Shown here one piece after another: positions 49,901 to 57,700 of a stretch of 64,000 nt of DNA. Within the stretch, counting starts at the first letter, position 1. Each line of letters opens with the position of its first letter. The DNA comes from Pocillopora verrucosa (Eukaryota; Cnidaria; Anthozoa; Scleractinia; Pocilloporidae): the NCBI RefSeq assembly GCF_036669915.1, contig NC_089314.1:9409458-9473457 (forward strand), read 5' to 3'. A program made the position numbers and the translations under genes. The notes beneath the pieces are model-generated. The model made no database searches. It was not told the DNA's origin and saw nothing but the letters and a program-made list of their open reading frames with translations.

Positions 49901-52231
49901 TCGGTGGTCTGGATTCGACGTGCAAACAAGGCTACGAGGGCCCTCTTTGCAAGGTTTGCAGCCCTGAGTATCACAAACGACTTCAGACTTGTAAGAAGTG
50001 TCCATCAAAGTCTTGGATGGGAGCACAGTTAGCCATCACCATCGCGTTGTTGCTGATTCTAGTTGTGGTCATCGTATGGACAAGTGTAAAGAAGAACAGA
50101 CAGAGCAACAACCAGCGTCCGCTGGTCGACATCATTTTGGCTAGGCTGAAGATAATCATAGGATTTTATCAAGTTACATTTGGACTACTGGATGCTTTTT
50201 CATTCATTTCATGGCCAGACTCCTTGTCTGTTATTGCACGGTATTCCGAAATTCTTCAATTTAATGTCCTTCAAATGGCGCCAATGCACTGCCTTTTGCC
50301 GCAACTTAAGATAGACGCGTTTGGGAGTTTGTTTGCCATTTTGGCCATCAACATTGGGGCCATTGTATTTGCGGTGGTAGCTTATTGGGCGCGAAAGTTT
50401 ATGATCCTCAGGAACGACCAGCTTGAAGATGACGATAAATCCAAACAAGTTTCTCAGACTAAAGAACTTGTCTACAGAAATTTGTTTTTCTTCTTATTCG
50501 TGACCTACCTTAGCACTTGTTCTAAGACTGCAAATGTTCTCCCACTCTCCTGCCGGGAGCTCTGTTTTACTGACAAAGGTTACGGCTGCTTTACTTATCT
50601 CAAATCTGATTTCACAGTTGAGTGTCGCAGTCCAAGGTACAAGCGCTTGGTCAACGTTGCATATTTTGCCGTTGTATACATTTTACTTATCCCTTTGGTT
50701 TCTTACCTAGTCCTTTGGAAGAAACACAAAAAAGTAAAGGTTACGGAAAACGAATCAAGAGAACAACAAAGATACATCAGTGAACTTGCAGCCGGACTGA
50801 GATTTCTTTCCGAGAATTACACCGGCACCTCTTGGTATTGGGAACTTGTCGAGATGGTGCGTAAAGTCATCTTAACATCTGGATTGATCCTCATAGGAGG
50901 AGAAAGCAGGGCTTATGTTGGCCTGGCATGTGTGATTTCGGGACTGTATGGTATTTTATTTGCCTATGTAAGCCCAGTTGAAGACTCATTTGAAAATAAA
51001 ATGATGATTATAACCCTTGCAGTTACGTTCGTAAACCTAGGCATCGGCGCCGTCAGTAAGATCCCCAAGGAGAATGTTCCAGCTTCAATTGATCCATATG
51101 TTGACACTGTTACGTTCAATTTGTTAGTGGTTGGAGCCAATACGCTGGTGATTGGTTTACTAGTCGGTAAGTTAACGCACTTACAAAGCTAACCTATTCT
51201 ACAAGTCCCATAAGGTTAGGAAGTTCACTTATCAATAAAAAAGTTTACACGAAAGTTTTGTCACGAAACTTTCAACTCATTCTACCAATCGCAGTTTTAT
51301 CTCCAAAAGCGTACATAGAAGAACTGATCCAGTACCAGCACTTGGCATACCTTGGAAAATGCCGCGCATTGCAATATGTTGCCAAATTTCTTGATGAAAA
51401 ATAATGCAAAGAAATTCTATAGTGAGATTGTTTGTGAGCAAAGAATTAGAAGCAGCTACATCATCTACTTTAAAGGAAAAAGTTTTCAGGATGCATGGGA
51501 TGCATAATAGTGTATTTCTATTACTCCATTCAGTGTCTCCGCGTAAAATGTACTCTTGTCATGAGCCAATTGGAAAGGCGTTCATGAAAAAGAAAATACT
51601 GAAGCTGCAAGAAATCTACCCAGGAAATTCCGAGATCGTCCCAAAAACTGTTTTCACATAATAACAGCGATTGCCATGTAACGCCCAATATTTCAAACTT
51701 CAATCCTTCGGTCAACACTTCAGCCAACGTTATTGCACCTTACTTATTTGTTTTGATTTGTTAAGTAAATGGTAAGCAATTTTCTCAAGAAAGTTTTTGT
51801 GGATCCATAAATATATGCTTTTTGCACCACAATTGTTTTTTTCAGTTCAGTACTCCGTCTACCTTTATAATTTTTTGAAAGAATGGCGCAAAAATCCCAA
51901 ATGGTCCATGTCGTGTTGCTTGGCGATGCTTCTTCCTCTTAACGATTTACAAGGCGAACTCAGAGGGTTGGTGGGAAGGAACATGATGAGGCAGCAGCTT
52001 CAAAGTGGACGGATCGGGATGCCGTCCGTGACAGGAGCTGTCAAAGACAGTGGAGCTGTCGACTTCGCTCTTGAGGAAGGTGACGACGAAAGCCAAGATA
52101 GTCGGCGTCAACAGGACAACAGGCAGAGTGCGAATTCTTCTAGAAATTCCGGAAGTATTTCGATGAACGATCTTGGCATTTCCGCTTTGGTGGTTCATCC
52201 ACCCCAAAACGGCAATGAGGCTCCATTGTAA
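31967..52231 (+). CDS. CUB-Ig-LRR-cysteine-rich multi-pass membrane receptor-like protein
   Basis: About 27 exons, roughly 1,455-1,480 residues. 31967-32027: signal peptide (TWLALLISTLYA). 32842-33210: CUB domain. 33912-34148: Ig domain (LWCSAVG to DEGTYTCTAKN). 34730-34856: cysteine-rich LRR N-cap. LRR exons, all phase 2: 35871-35942, 36172-36243, 36425-36496, 37180-37251, 37825-37896, 38143-38214, 38878-38949, 39361-39432, 39927-39998, 40471-40542, 40956-41025, 41305-41376, 41804-41872, 42339-42410, 42752-42823, 42916-42987, 43070-43141; then two 75-nt exons 43507-43581 and 43709-43783. Cys-rich GCC2/GCC3-like repeats: 44198-44397 (PCPAGTF to SECPPG), 49147-49272 and the start of 49604-51166, which also carries about eight or nine membrane segments. 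Cytoplasmic tail: 51846-52231, Ser/Gln-rich. Probably a cell-surface recognition or adhesion receptor; ligand and signalling are unknown. An LTR retrotransposon occupies the intron after 44397. Confidence 0.82.
32215..32580. repeat. Dispersed repeat in intron 1 of the LRR gene
   Basis: Related to 21535-21905 (shared order of CCATCCAGCCGGAGCTTA, TATTACCACT, GATGGGATGCC, a poly-C tract and AGGCTTCCCTGACGATT). It merges on its right with the hairpin and the family shared with 25745-25852. Confidence 0.55.
32553..32601. repeat. Perfect 21-bp-arm hairpin
   Basis: Positions 32553-32573 are the exact reverse complement of 32581-32601, around a 7-base centre TCCCAGG. The arms contain GGCCACCGTAAAGAG / CTCTTTACGGTGGCC, the start of the repeat family at 25745 and 59432. 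It looks like two head-to-head repeat ends, not a terminator. Confidence 0.9.
32581..32690 (+). repeat. Copy of the GTGGCC / CACCGACGCAGCA dispersed repeat
   Basis: Aligns in order with 25745-25852: CTCTTTACGGTGGCCA, GGTTGATAAAACCAAATTAT, TTACCGACGCAGCATCAC. Ends in a poly-C tract. Confidence 0.75.
34183..34257. repeat. Partial copy of the 24264-24422 MITE
   Basis: The right part reads CAGTTTCCCAGACACTGGCATTGATCC, matching the MITE end CAGTTGCCCAGATACTGATATTGATCC with a few changes, preceded by a degenerate G-rich arm. It lies in the intron after the Ig exon of the LRR gene. Confidence 0.6.
34975..35085 (+). repeat. Half copy of the MITE at 48741-48916
   Basis: Shares CACTCGGCTGTGCCTCGT, GTTCTAACCACATTTT and TGTGATCTATTACTGAACAG, then AGAATCTATTTG, in order with 48811-48916. 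The left inverted arm is missing. Confidence 0.75.
36710..37090 (-). repeat. Dispersed repeat, copy B (inverted relative to 29070-29455)
   Basis: The reverse complement aligns in order with copy A: AACTGGAGATATTTT, TTTTCGGAAATTGCAATGG, AACAGGACTTCGTTTCGTCC, and CATAGCAATAACCACTTACC. It lies in the intron between the third and fourth LRR exons. Confidence 0.7.
38330..38640. repeat. Dispersed repeat with a tRNA-like B box
   Basis: Sits in the intron after the 38143-38214 LRR exon. Near its right end it reads ATGGGTTCAAATCCCGTTCGG, which fits a pol III B box (GGTTCAAATCC), followed by CCTGAATTTTTTTCAGGTCC. A proper A box and a cloverleaf were not found, so this is better read as a SINE-like repeat than as a tRNA gene. 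Confidence 0.4.
43156..43340. repeat. Pyrimidine-rich ATCC/ATCT low-complexity tract
   Basis: Degenerate CATC/TATCC runs in the intron between 43141 and 43507. They generate the frame at 43235-43477, which is not coding. Confidence 0.7.
44639..44873 (+). repeat. 5' LTR
   Basis: 235 bp, TGTAGTGACAG to CATAACA. A TATATGAAG motif lies near 44799. The segment TTTTTGTAGATTAAA at 44816-44830 is exactly complementary to the bases just after the LTR, which would place the U3/R border near 44816 if the element self-primes. Confidence 0.95.
44875..44889 (+). promoter_or_regulatory. Putative self-complementary primer-binding site
   Basis: TTTAATCTACAAAAA starts one base after the 5' LTR, where a minus-strand primer-binding site belongs. 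It is a perfect 15/15 reverse complement of 44816-44830 inside the LTR. It does not look like the 3' end of a common tRNA. An A-run follows to about 44910, right up to the gag-pol start. This matches the self-priming arrangement known for Tf1 of fission yeast; function here is inferred. Confidence 0.65.
44914..48459 (+). CDS. Gag-Pol polyprotein of the Ty3/gypsy-type retrotransposon
   Basis: Single 1,181-residue frame with no break, one base-run after the primer-binding site. Order: Gag-like helical region (1-200); two CCHC zinc knuckles at about 214-248 (CFFCGNPKHPRSKC and CNKCQKRGHFAKVC); aspartic protease with DSGSSES at about 293; reverse transcriptase at about 440-600 with LPFGVTNG and the catalytic box YIDN instead of YxDD; RNase H with ETDASDVAL at about 705; and integrase with an H-H-C-C zinc region (LCHPGITRLWH, CPICC) and the D-D-E residues in NIDFKG, HSDRG and GQVERYN (about 900, 957, 993). 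There is no chromodomain; the C-terminus ends in a basic RRSQRERRPVDRL motif. Gag and Pol being one frame, with no frameshift, means that ratio control must be post-translational. Confidence 0.95.
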   Translation: MDKVLRPERFSADPSTSGASKSWIHWRRTFENFLAVLTEEGLDKFGVLTNFISPAVFEYVEECADYESAIETLQNIFVKPTNEIHARHVLATRRQQVGETLDEYLQALKTLAKDCNFQSVTAAKYCEEYIRDAFITGLHSNQIRQRLLENKTLDLKTMFDQARALDSAMRSSESYSVPQPVSVAASAQEMTAQNPIQVDSAQSDSTLAAIDSKCFFCGNPKHPRSKCPARDAICNKCQKRGHFAKVCRSKASKPSEVSAALWPPTLATVGIPQSLKGSTATVVVNKVWSVEALFDSGSSESYIHPSLVEVAAISVNPSVSQVSMATSLLSTKTEGSCSVTINYQGQTYKDFRLLVMPGLCSDLILGLDFQSQHDSVTFKYGGTKPPLSVCSLTTLNIEPPSPFSNLTADCHPIATKSRRYSKEDLNFIGNEVERLLKEGIIEPSRSPWRAQVVVTKDENHKKRLAIDYSQTINRFTQLDAFPLPRISDTINEIAQYKVFSTLDLQSAYHQIPLREDDKPYTAFEAKGGLYQFTRLPFGVTNGVAYFQREMMRFVEDNHLKAVFPYIDNITVCGKDQADHDANLILFQEASQKANLKFNDSKSVFSAQRLPLLGYVIENGSISPDPERLRPLLELPLPQSSKALNRCLGLFSYYSQWVPCFADRIKPITSCRSFPLSSEAQKAFEDLKRIIAKAAVSAIDESIPFEVETDASDVALAATLNQKGRPVAFFSRTLQGSELKHSAVEKEAQAIVESVRHWRHFLTGSHFTLKTDQKSVSYMFNQRHQGKIKNDKIMRWRIELSCYSFDIEYRPGRDNVAPDTFSRATCASSVSDALYKLHDSLCHPGITRLWHFIRVKNLPYSLEDVRRTVNSCPICCECKPVFHRPDPVQLIKATQPFERINIDFKGPLPSNDKNKYFLNVVDEFSRFPFVFPCPDVSTPTVIKCLTTLFSLFGMPAYVHSDRGASFMSQELREFLSSKGVSTSRTTSYNPTCNGQVERYNGTVWKAITTSLKSKKLQAEQWQLVLPDVLHSIRSLLCTATNETPHERFLNFSRRSSTGSSIPSWLAEPGPVYVKRHVRHSKFDPLVEKADVLQTNTHYAHVRYPNGRETTVSTKNLAPCGQVELLEPPSSIQLPVVKPNISSEFSPVNDHHVDKTQEPTKEPEPTELRRSQRERRPVDRLNL
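48457..48467 (+). promoter_or_regulatory. Polypurine tract of the retrotransposon
   Basis: AGGAAGGGG lies just before the 3' LTR and overlaps the stop codon of gag-pol, the expected site for plus-strand priming. Confidence 0.8.
48471..48705 (+). repeat. 3' LTR
   Basis: 235 bp, same ends as the 5' LTR, one visible difference. Followed directly by the ACCCT target duplication. Confidence 0.95.
48741..48916. mobile_element. MITE-like element with inverted ends
   Basis: The left end AAATAGATTCCATATT then CTGTTCAGGAGTAA is answered on the right by TTACTGAACAG then CATGGAATCTATTT in reverse complement. The centre CACTCGGCTGCGCCTCGTGT is shared with 34975-35085. No coding capacity. Confidence 0.75.
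51295..51404 (+). CDS. Alternative last coding exon of the LRR receptor gene
   Basis: Preceded by a good acceptor (CTACCAATCGCAG). It joins in phase to the main exon ending at 51166 and stays open for about 36 residues (VLSPKAYIEELIQYQHLAYL, then ALQYVAKFLDEK) to a stop. The 110-nt length is compatible with phase 1 entry. It would replace the Ser/Gln-rich tail of exon 51846-52231 with a shorter helical tail. Alternatively it is an internal exon using a donor that I did not find, or chance. Confidence 0.45.
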
Positions 52232-52307
52232 AAAAAATTAAATTAAAAAAATTCGGAAATACGGATTAGTACAGAATTACTGGGTAGATCACTGTTATAG
52301 GTTGTGA

Positions 52308-52313
52308 AATAAA
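52308..52313 (+). promoter_or_regulatory. Candidate polyadenylation signal of the LRR receptor gene
   Basis: AATAAA about 77 bases after the stop codon at 52231. Confidence 0.5.
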
Positions 52314-53477
52314 AACAGTTGTTTCCGGAAATTTCTAGAATGCCTGGCCATGGCAATGTGGTTACTCGAACTTTCTGATGTCAAACCAAGAAATTGTTTG
52401 CAGCATTCTATTACGTTATGCACTCATGATTTAATCTACCAGAATACCATTTGTATTACGAAATAATTTCATTTGACCTACAGATAGAAAATCTACCGGA
52501 ATAGTTATGTTTTAGACTTCTGAAAAGATTTAGAATACGTTGTGGATGTATATAAGTACTTAGTCGTATGCGAGTAATAGCTGCTGCTGTCGGCAGAGAT
52601 CGACTGTCTAGAAAGCTTTAATGACAGTGAACTAGTGTGCATCTCGAGGAGATTTGAAGACAACATTGAGTTGGTGTTAGTAGTGAACTGATTCAGTTAT
52701 AGTCTGTACTGTGCTTAAGCAGGTTCTAAGTGGATTATTATTATATTGCTAAAAGTAGTCACTTTTTAATACGAATTATAACCTAGGACTTGTTGTCTAA
52801 TAAAGTAGTCTGTAGGAATATAGAATTCTTTCGCCAGTTAAATTATACCGTAACAATCTCGTTTATCAGACTCCTTGATGAGTCAATTTTGATGATTGTT
52901 GATGATTATTGGAATAATACATAGTAGCGGGCCATAGTCACATAACATTGTTGCTTCGTGTTTTTTCTTATGTAGACATTGTTTTTGTCGTTGTTCATTT
53001 TGCTGTAATTTATTCGGGGATAATTTTTAAATATCGAAAGAAGGCAAGAGATATTCTCTTAGATGATATTAATGATGGTAATAACAGTAACTTATGACAA
53101 GCTTAGTATCGACATGTAAAATGGAAAAACAAAATTCTTGCTTAAAAGGATAAAACTCTCCCTTCTTTGACTCAAAATAGCTTGGAAGGTACACTTCAGG
53201 TTTCAGTCGAAGAACAAATAATACGATAGTAATTTCTGCTTAAAGTCACGTCTAAATTATGATATTCAATTTCTTGTTAACAAAAAAAATAAAATAAACA
53301 ACAATAACAACATCGACCAAAAAATTGGACGTATCATGCTCGCCTTTATTTATTTAAGCATTATTCAAGTAGCTGAGTAACCTCTCCCTCCTTTAGGACT
53401 GGGTACAAGATTACGGAAGGAAATGTGTCAGGAAATATCTCTTCGTTGATTGCAGTGCTACTTGGTGGAGTCGAACC
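52314..53477. other. Intergenic and probable leader of the TPR-SGNH gene
   Basis: No coding frame. A pyrimidine-rich acceptor-like site (CTCCCTCCTTTAG) at about 53386-53398 precedes the ATG at 53478 by about 80 bases, so the gene may have an untranslated first exon upstream. Confidence 0.4.
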
Positions 53478-55685
53478 ATGAAGTTCTACGTTCACTTTGA
53501 TGGTCCTCCGGAGTTTAGCATGGTTTTTAGATGGAATAAAAGCAAAAAAGAAAAGCTGAAGCTAGTGGTGGATATATTTTTTGAGGCTCTCAAGGCTAAC
53601 CATGCATCTCTCTTCGAACTAAACCTCGAAAACTTGACACTCGTGAACACAAGGAAATCCACACTGTCTCTAGAGCAAGACGTCACGTCGGTCGTAAAAG
53701 ACGGCATGGATTTATTTGTCGTTTTAAAACAACTTCCTGTGCCAAAGGAGAGACGAAGAATTGTTATGCACCCTCCAGTTTCTCTTGCTTCTAGTATTTC
53801 GTCTGTTCATCAAAAGGGACCTGGGATGTTTGTCAAGAATGGCGAACCTTCATGTACAAAGTCTTCGTCTGAAGTGGAGTTGAATGTATCGAAAATCAGT
53901 GAAAAAACTAAGACTAGTTTCTGCTTGAATGATCTACGGAAAAAGATGGGTACTTTGAGAAATGCAGCTCGAATCTGTGCTGAAGCACTTTCAGTGGATG
54001 AAGAAAATTCTTCTCCTCTGTCTTGCTTGGCTGAAATTTACCTTGAAGCTGGCCGTCCACAGATAGCTCTGGAGTACATTGAGCTAGCTATTCATGTTAA
54101 CTCCACTGACCCATCATTGTGCTTCATCCATGGAAATTGTTTGGCTGCGGTGGGAAAACTGGAAGAGGCATCTAATGCCTATGTGAAATACATGAGTCAC
54201 TTGGAATCTCTTGGAGCTTCTCAACATGAAATTCATGATGTTCAAGCAGCTATTGCCAAGGTCTGTGCCAAGTCAGGGAACATTAAAATGGCTATAGATC
54301 TATTTTCAAATGTGCTAAAGGAAGATTCCTCTCACATGGAGAGCTTGAAAGGATTTGCAATCCATACCGCTGGTACCAGTCAGGATGACTTACAGGAAGC
54401 GATAGTTATCTTGTTGTCACTACTGGTTCAATCTGGTGGCCAATACCAGCATGATGTTAGAAAAGAACTTGCTAATTTGATGAGTTCTCCAGGGGGAATG
54501 GGTGTGTTTGAAGATCAGCTAAGTGAAGTCTGGTGTACATCAGAATCACTTATGTTCATAGCTGACATTCTGCGTGAGTGGGGTGCTTTAAAGGAAACTT
54601 TGCAGCTTGTGCTTCGTGCATATGAGCTATCACCGCATGATCCAGGCATCTGCCTTTACCTTGTTCACACTTATGAAATCCTCAGCAAGCACAATGAAGC
54701 ATTTTTAGAAGCCCGCTCTTTCTTGATTAGAAATGGCAACCTACAAATTGGAAGGGTTTCTTGCTCGCATTTCATACCAGTTCTACAGCTGATCACAGAA
54801 GAAATTTACCTCAACAACACCACACTGTGCATTCCTCCAGACTTTGAGAACCAGGAAAATATCGGGAAAGCTCTTGATTCTGAGTTTCAACAGCTGGGAT
54901 TGTTGTTTACTCTTGTAAAGATACTCTTTGTAAAAGGTGCACTTAATTCAACAAAGGCTTTCATACCTGTTTTGGACAAACTACACAAGGATAGAGGTTT
55001 ACATCTCACACTCCTACGTAATGAAGCTGCGTTTTTTTCTTGCATCAGCCTTGTGATGGAAGTGCCATTCTCTCCACTACCTCAAAACCCAGATTTCATT
55101 TACTTTGCTTCTGATAGCCACTGTATATCTCCTGCCTGGAGGACCATCAATTACCAGGAGAAACCACATGTCATTCATCCATTGCTTGCCACTGGTGTGA
55201 AAATTTGGCACATTAGAAAAGAAAGCTCCTTTTACCCCAAGTTTGCTCTCTTGAATGCATTGAAAGAAGTGCCAAATGATTCAACTGTTATTTTCAACAT
55301 TGGAGAAATTGATTGCAGAGAGGGTCTGCTGAGGGCTGTTGACAAATGTAATTATGACTCTGTAGAAGAAGCGATTGAGACAATTGTCAGCATTTATATT
55401 GATTTTCTTAAAGAGCAGAATGAACGCCATGGCTTTGTAACTTTTGTTCATCCTATACTTCCTGTGCTGAAGGAGACACGAAATGTGGTGCTTCAGTTTA
55501 ATGAGAAACTTAAAGAAGCTGTTGAAAGTTGCAGTGGACTGCAATGGCTAGAGCTCTTGGATGTTTTACTTGCAAAGCAAACTTGTGAATTCAACAGTGA
55601 GTATCATCTTGATGGAACTCATGTGCATCCAAAGTATGTTTCTCTTTTGGAAAAAGCCTTGAAAGACTCATTGAAAAATGTTTAA
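53478..55685 (+). CDS. TPR protein with C-terminal SGNH-hydrolase-like domain
   Basis: One uninterrupted 735-residue frame. Residues 1-90 are a compact segment, possibly ubiquitin-like. Residues about 155-420 hold TPR-type helical repeats (LAEIYLEAGRPQIALEYIEL, IAKVCAKSGNIKMAIDLFSN), suiting protein-protein binding. Residues about 535-735 resemble the SGNH/GDSL hydrolase fold: FASDSHCISPAW supplies the block I serine (D-S-H), GEIDCREG matches block III, and DGTHVHPKY gives the D-x-x-H pair of the last block. The triad residues look present, so hydrolase activity is plausible; the substrate is unknown. There is no signal peptide or membrane segment, so it is probably cytosolic. It is the only long intronless host coding region here, so retroposition or intron loss is possible. 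Confidence 0.85.
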   Translation: MKFYVHFDGPPEFSMVFRWNKSKKEKLKLVVDIFFEALKANHASLFELNLENLTLVNTRKSTLSLEQDVTSVVKDGMDLFVVLKQLPVPKERRRIVMHPPVSLASSISSVHQKGPGMFVKNGEPSCTKSSSEVELNVSKISEKTKTSFCLNDLRKKMGTLRNAARICAEALSVDEENSSPLSCLAEIYLEAGRPQIALEYIELAIHVNSTDPSLCFIHGNCLAAVGKLEEASNAYVKYMSHLESLGASQHEIHDVQAAIAKVCAKSGNIKMAIDLFSNVLKEDSSHMESLKGFAIHTAGTSQDDLQEAIVILLSLLVQSGGQYQHDVRKELANLMSSPGGMGVFEDQLSEVWCTSESLMFIADILREWGALKETLQLVLRAYELSPHDPGICLYLVHTYEILSKHNEAFLEARSFLIRNGNLQIGRVSCSHFIPVLQLITEEIYLNNTTLCIPPDFENQENIGKALDSEFQQLGLLFTLVKILFVKGALNSTKAFIPVLDKLHKDRGLHLTLLRNEAAFFSCISLVMEVPFSPLPQNPDFIYFASDSHCISPAWRTINYQEKPHVIHPLLATGVKIWHIRKESSFYPKFALLNALKEVPNDSTVIFNIGEIDCREGLLRAVDKCNYDSVEEAIETIVSIYIDFLKEQNERHGFVTFVHPILPVLKETRNVVLQFNEKLKEAVESCSGLQWLELLDVLLAKQTCEFNSEYHLDGTHVHPKYVSLLEKALKDSLKNV

Positions 55686-56957
55686 TATACATGTATTGCA
55701 GGGCTTTGTTTTATGGGATTATTTAAACAAAGGTAAGCCATTGTTTAACAAAATGGTTCAGTATAAGGTTATGCCCCATTTTATACTGAATTTGAAATTA
55801 CTGCATCCTGAGTGTATAATACACAAGGGTTTATTGAATGTGGTCGTCATGCCAACAATATCAAGTGCATTTATGTACTTAGAGTTTGTCAGGAGTTTGC
55901 TCGCTGTTAGTTTACCTCTGTAATGCCTAAAGTCAATGTCTCAGAATTTCTGAAATGTGTCAAAGTTTCTAAAGGGGAAATCATTATAAACACATGTTGA
56001 ATTGTAAAAGAGTTAACTTTTGATTTCTAGTTTGAACTCAGAACTTTTAATGGAGAAGTATGCTCCCAAAACAAACTTATTTTAATCCCCACTATTAAAA
56101 TTATTCAAGAAAGCAAGATGCTTGTCATGTTTTGAGATTCCAAAGAGTTACTTGGTTGAAAATGGCTTTCAAATTGCAAAAAGTTTGACCATGGACATGC
56201 CATTGTAACTCCTTAAGTACCTCCCTCAATCTAGGAGAATTAATGGGTATTAGGGAACTGTCAAGGAAACTGCATAAATTGTTCGAAGGTGACCTGGACA
56301 GCTGGCATCTCATCCAAGGGGAGTAGCTATACTTATATCCACTGCCATGGAAGTCAGGATGAGTTTTAGCAGAGTGGGCCTTTTGGCTTGTGTGTAGACT
56401 TTATCTTTACATACCCCATGCAATTATTTGACTCCCAGCCATTAACTTGGATAATTTGAGTCTTTGCTGCACTGACTGTAATTGTACCCAGGATATCTTG
56501 AACCAATGCTATCTTAAAATTTTACTCCTTCCAAGAAACCAAAAAAAAGTTTTCTCAACCGCTGTTGGAGATATGTGAATTATTTCCATTAGAGCTTTGT
56601 GATAAAGTAATCATGATTATAAACCAGAGATGAAATATCTTTACATCGTTTTGAATGATTGTAACCACAAAAATGGAAATGTCTTTTTTAAAAAAGTTTC
56701 CATTTCATTAGAGATCTTTTTTTTTTTGAGGTCACAAACAAAAAACGATTTACAATCAGAGATAGAAAGAGATATGCTTGTGACCAATGCCAGTACATCT
56801 TATCACTTCTCACCATTTTCCATCTCTCATCTTACGAATTTCCCCCATTATCATTTCTCTTCATATTACTCCCCAAGGTTGTTTTTGAGTTCTCTTGCTT
56901 ATTTAAGCGATAAATGAAAACATTTTATACCAGTGGGACTTAAGATAATTTCTCCGC
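55686..56957. other. 3' flank of the TPR-SGNH gene with repeat fragment
   Basis: Non-coding. A piece at about 56285-56400 (GACCTGGACAGCTGGCATCTC, AAGGGGAGTAGC, AGTGGGCCTTTTGGCT) resembles parts of the repeats at 32215 and 38330. Frames at 55678-55923 and 56630-56917 look incidental. Confidence 0.45.
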
Positions 56958-57700
56958 GTGACTGGGGTTCGTTGTATTCAAATCGTGCAAACTGACCCAA
57001 GCGCGGGAAAACGTGAGTGGCCCAACGCAGCGGTTAAACTATGCCCATGCGCGAGGGTATCAATACTGGACGGCCGCGCGCCAATTTCCGCGCAGAATTT
57101 CAAAGTAAAACACAAGGAACAAACGCTGCTCGAAAAATTGAAACGTTCAAAGAAATATGTATCAGGAAACAAAAGTAAGGTAAAGGCGAACTCGACTTTT
57201 CGAACACAAAGCTCACTTAGGTACGGGTATCTTGTTGATTTAACACCATGTTTTAAGCTTGACCAAAAAAGTTGTATGCTTTCATAACATCATGACTTAC
57301 TGGCTTGTGTTACTGTTTGTAATTCGCGTATGACTGCATGAACGCAGCCATTACAACGTTCGCACATACGTAGACGTTTGACCGCTGTGTTGGGTGACTT
57401 GGTCGTGCCTGGTTTTAGATTGCATCTAATTGGTTGAGAAGGTGGCGTGAGTCAATTTAGACCAATGAGATAACGTAGAAAAAAAAAACATTGAAATTCA
57501 CGATCACGTTCACCACTCGATTGTAAAAATTTCTATAAAAGTTTAGCTTCGATTCGTCCAATGGTGAAATCTTATCCTTTTCCCTTCGTGAGAGAAACTC
57601 AAATATTAACAAAATCTGTCGTTTGAAGGGAAAGGGTGAAAGCAAAGAAGAGTCTTATATAGGTAAAGAGGCCACCCAATAGACTTAATCCCTGGTTTAT
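56958..57700. other. CpG-richer stretch, possible promoter or first exon
   Basis: Locally GC-rich (GCGCGGGAAAACG, CGGCCGCGCGCC) against the AT-rich surroundings. A 109-codon + frame (56958-57287) crosses it and includes a donor-like AACAAAA/GTAAGG near 57174. No family or partner exon is recognised; a promoter region is as likely as a coding exon. Confidence 0.3.
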
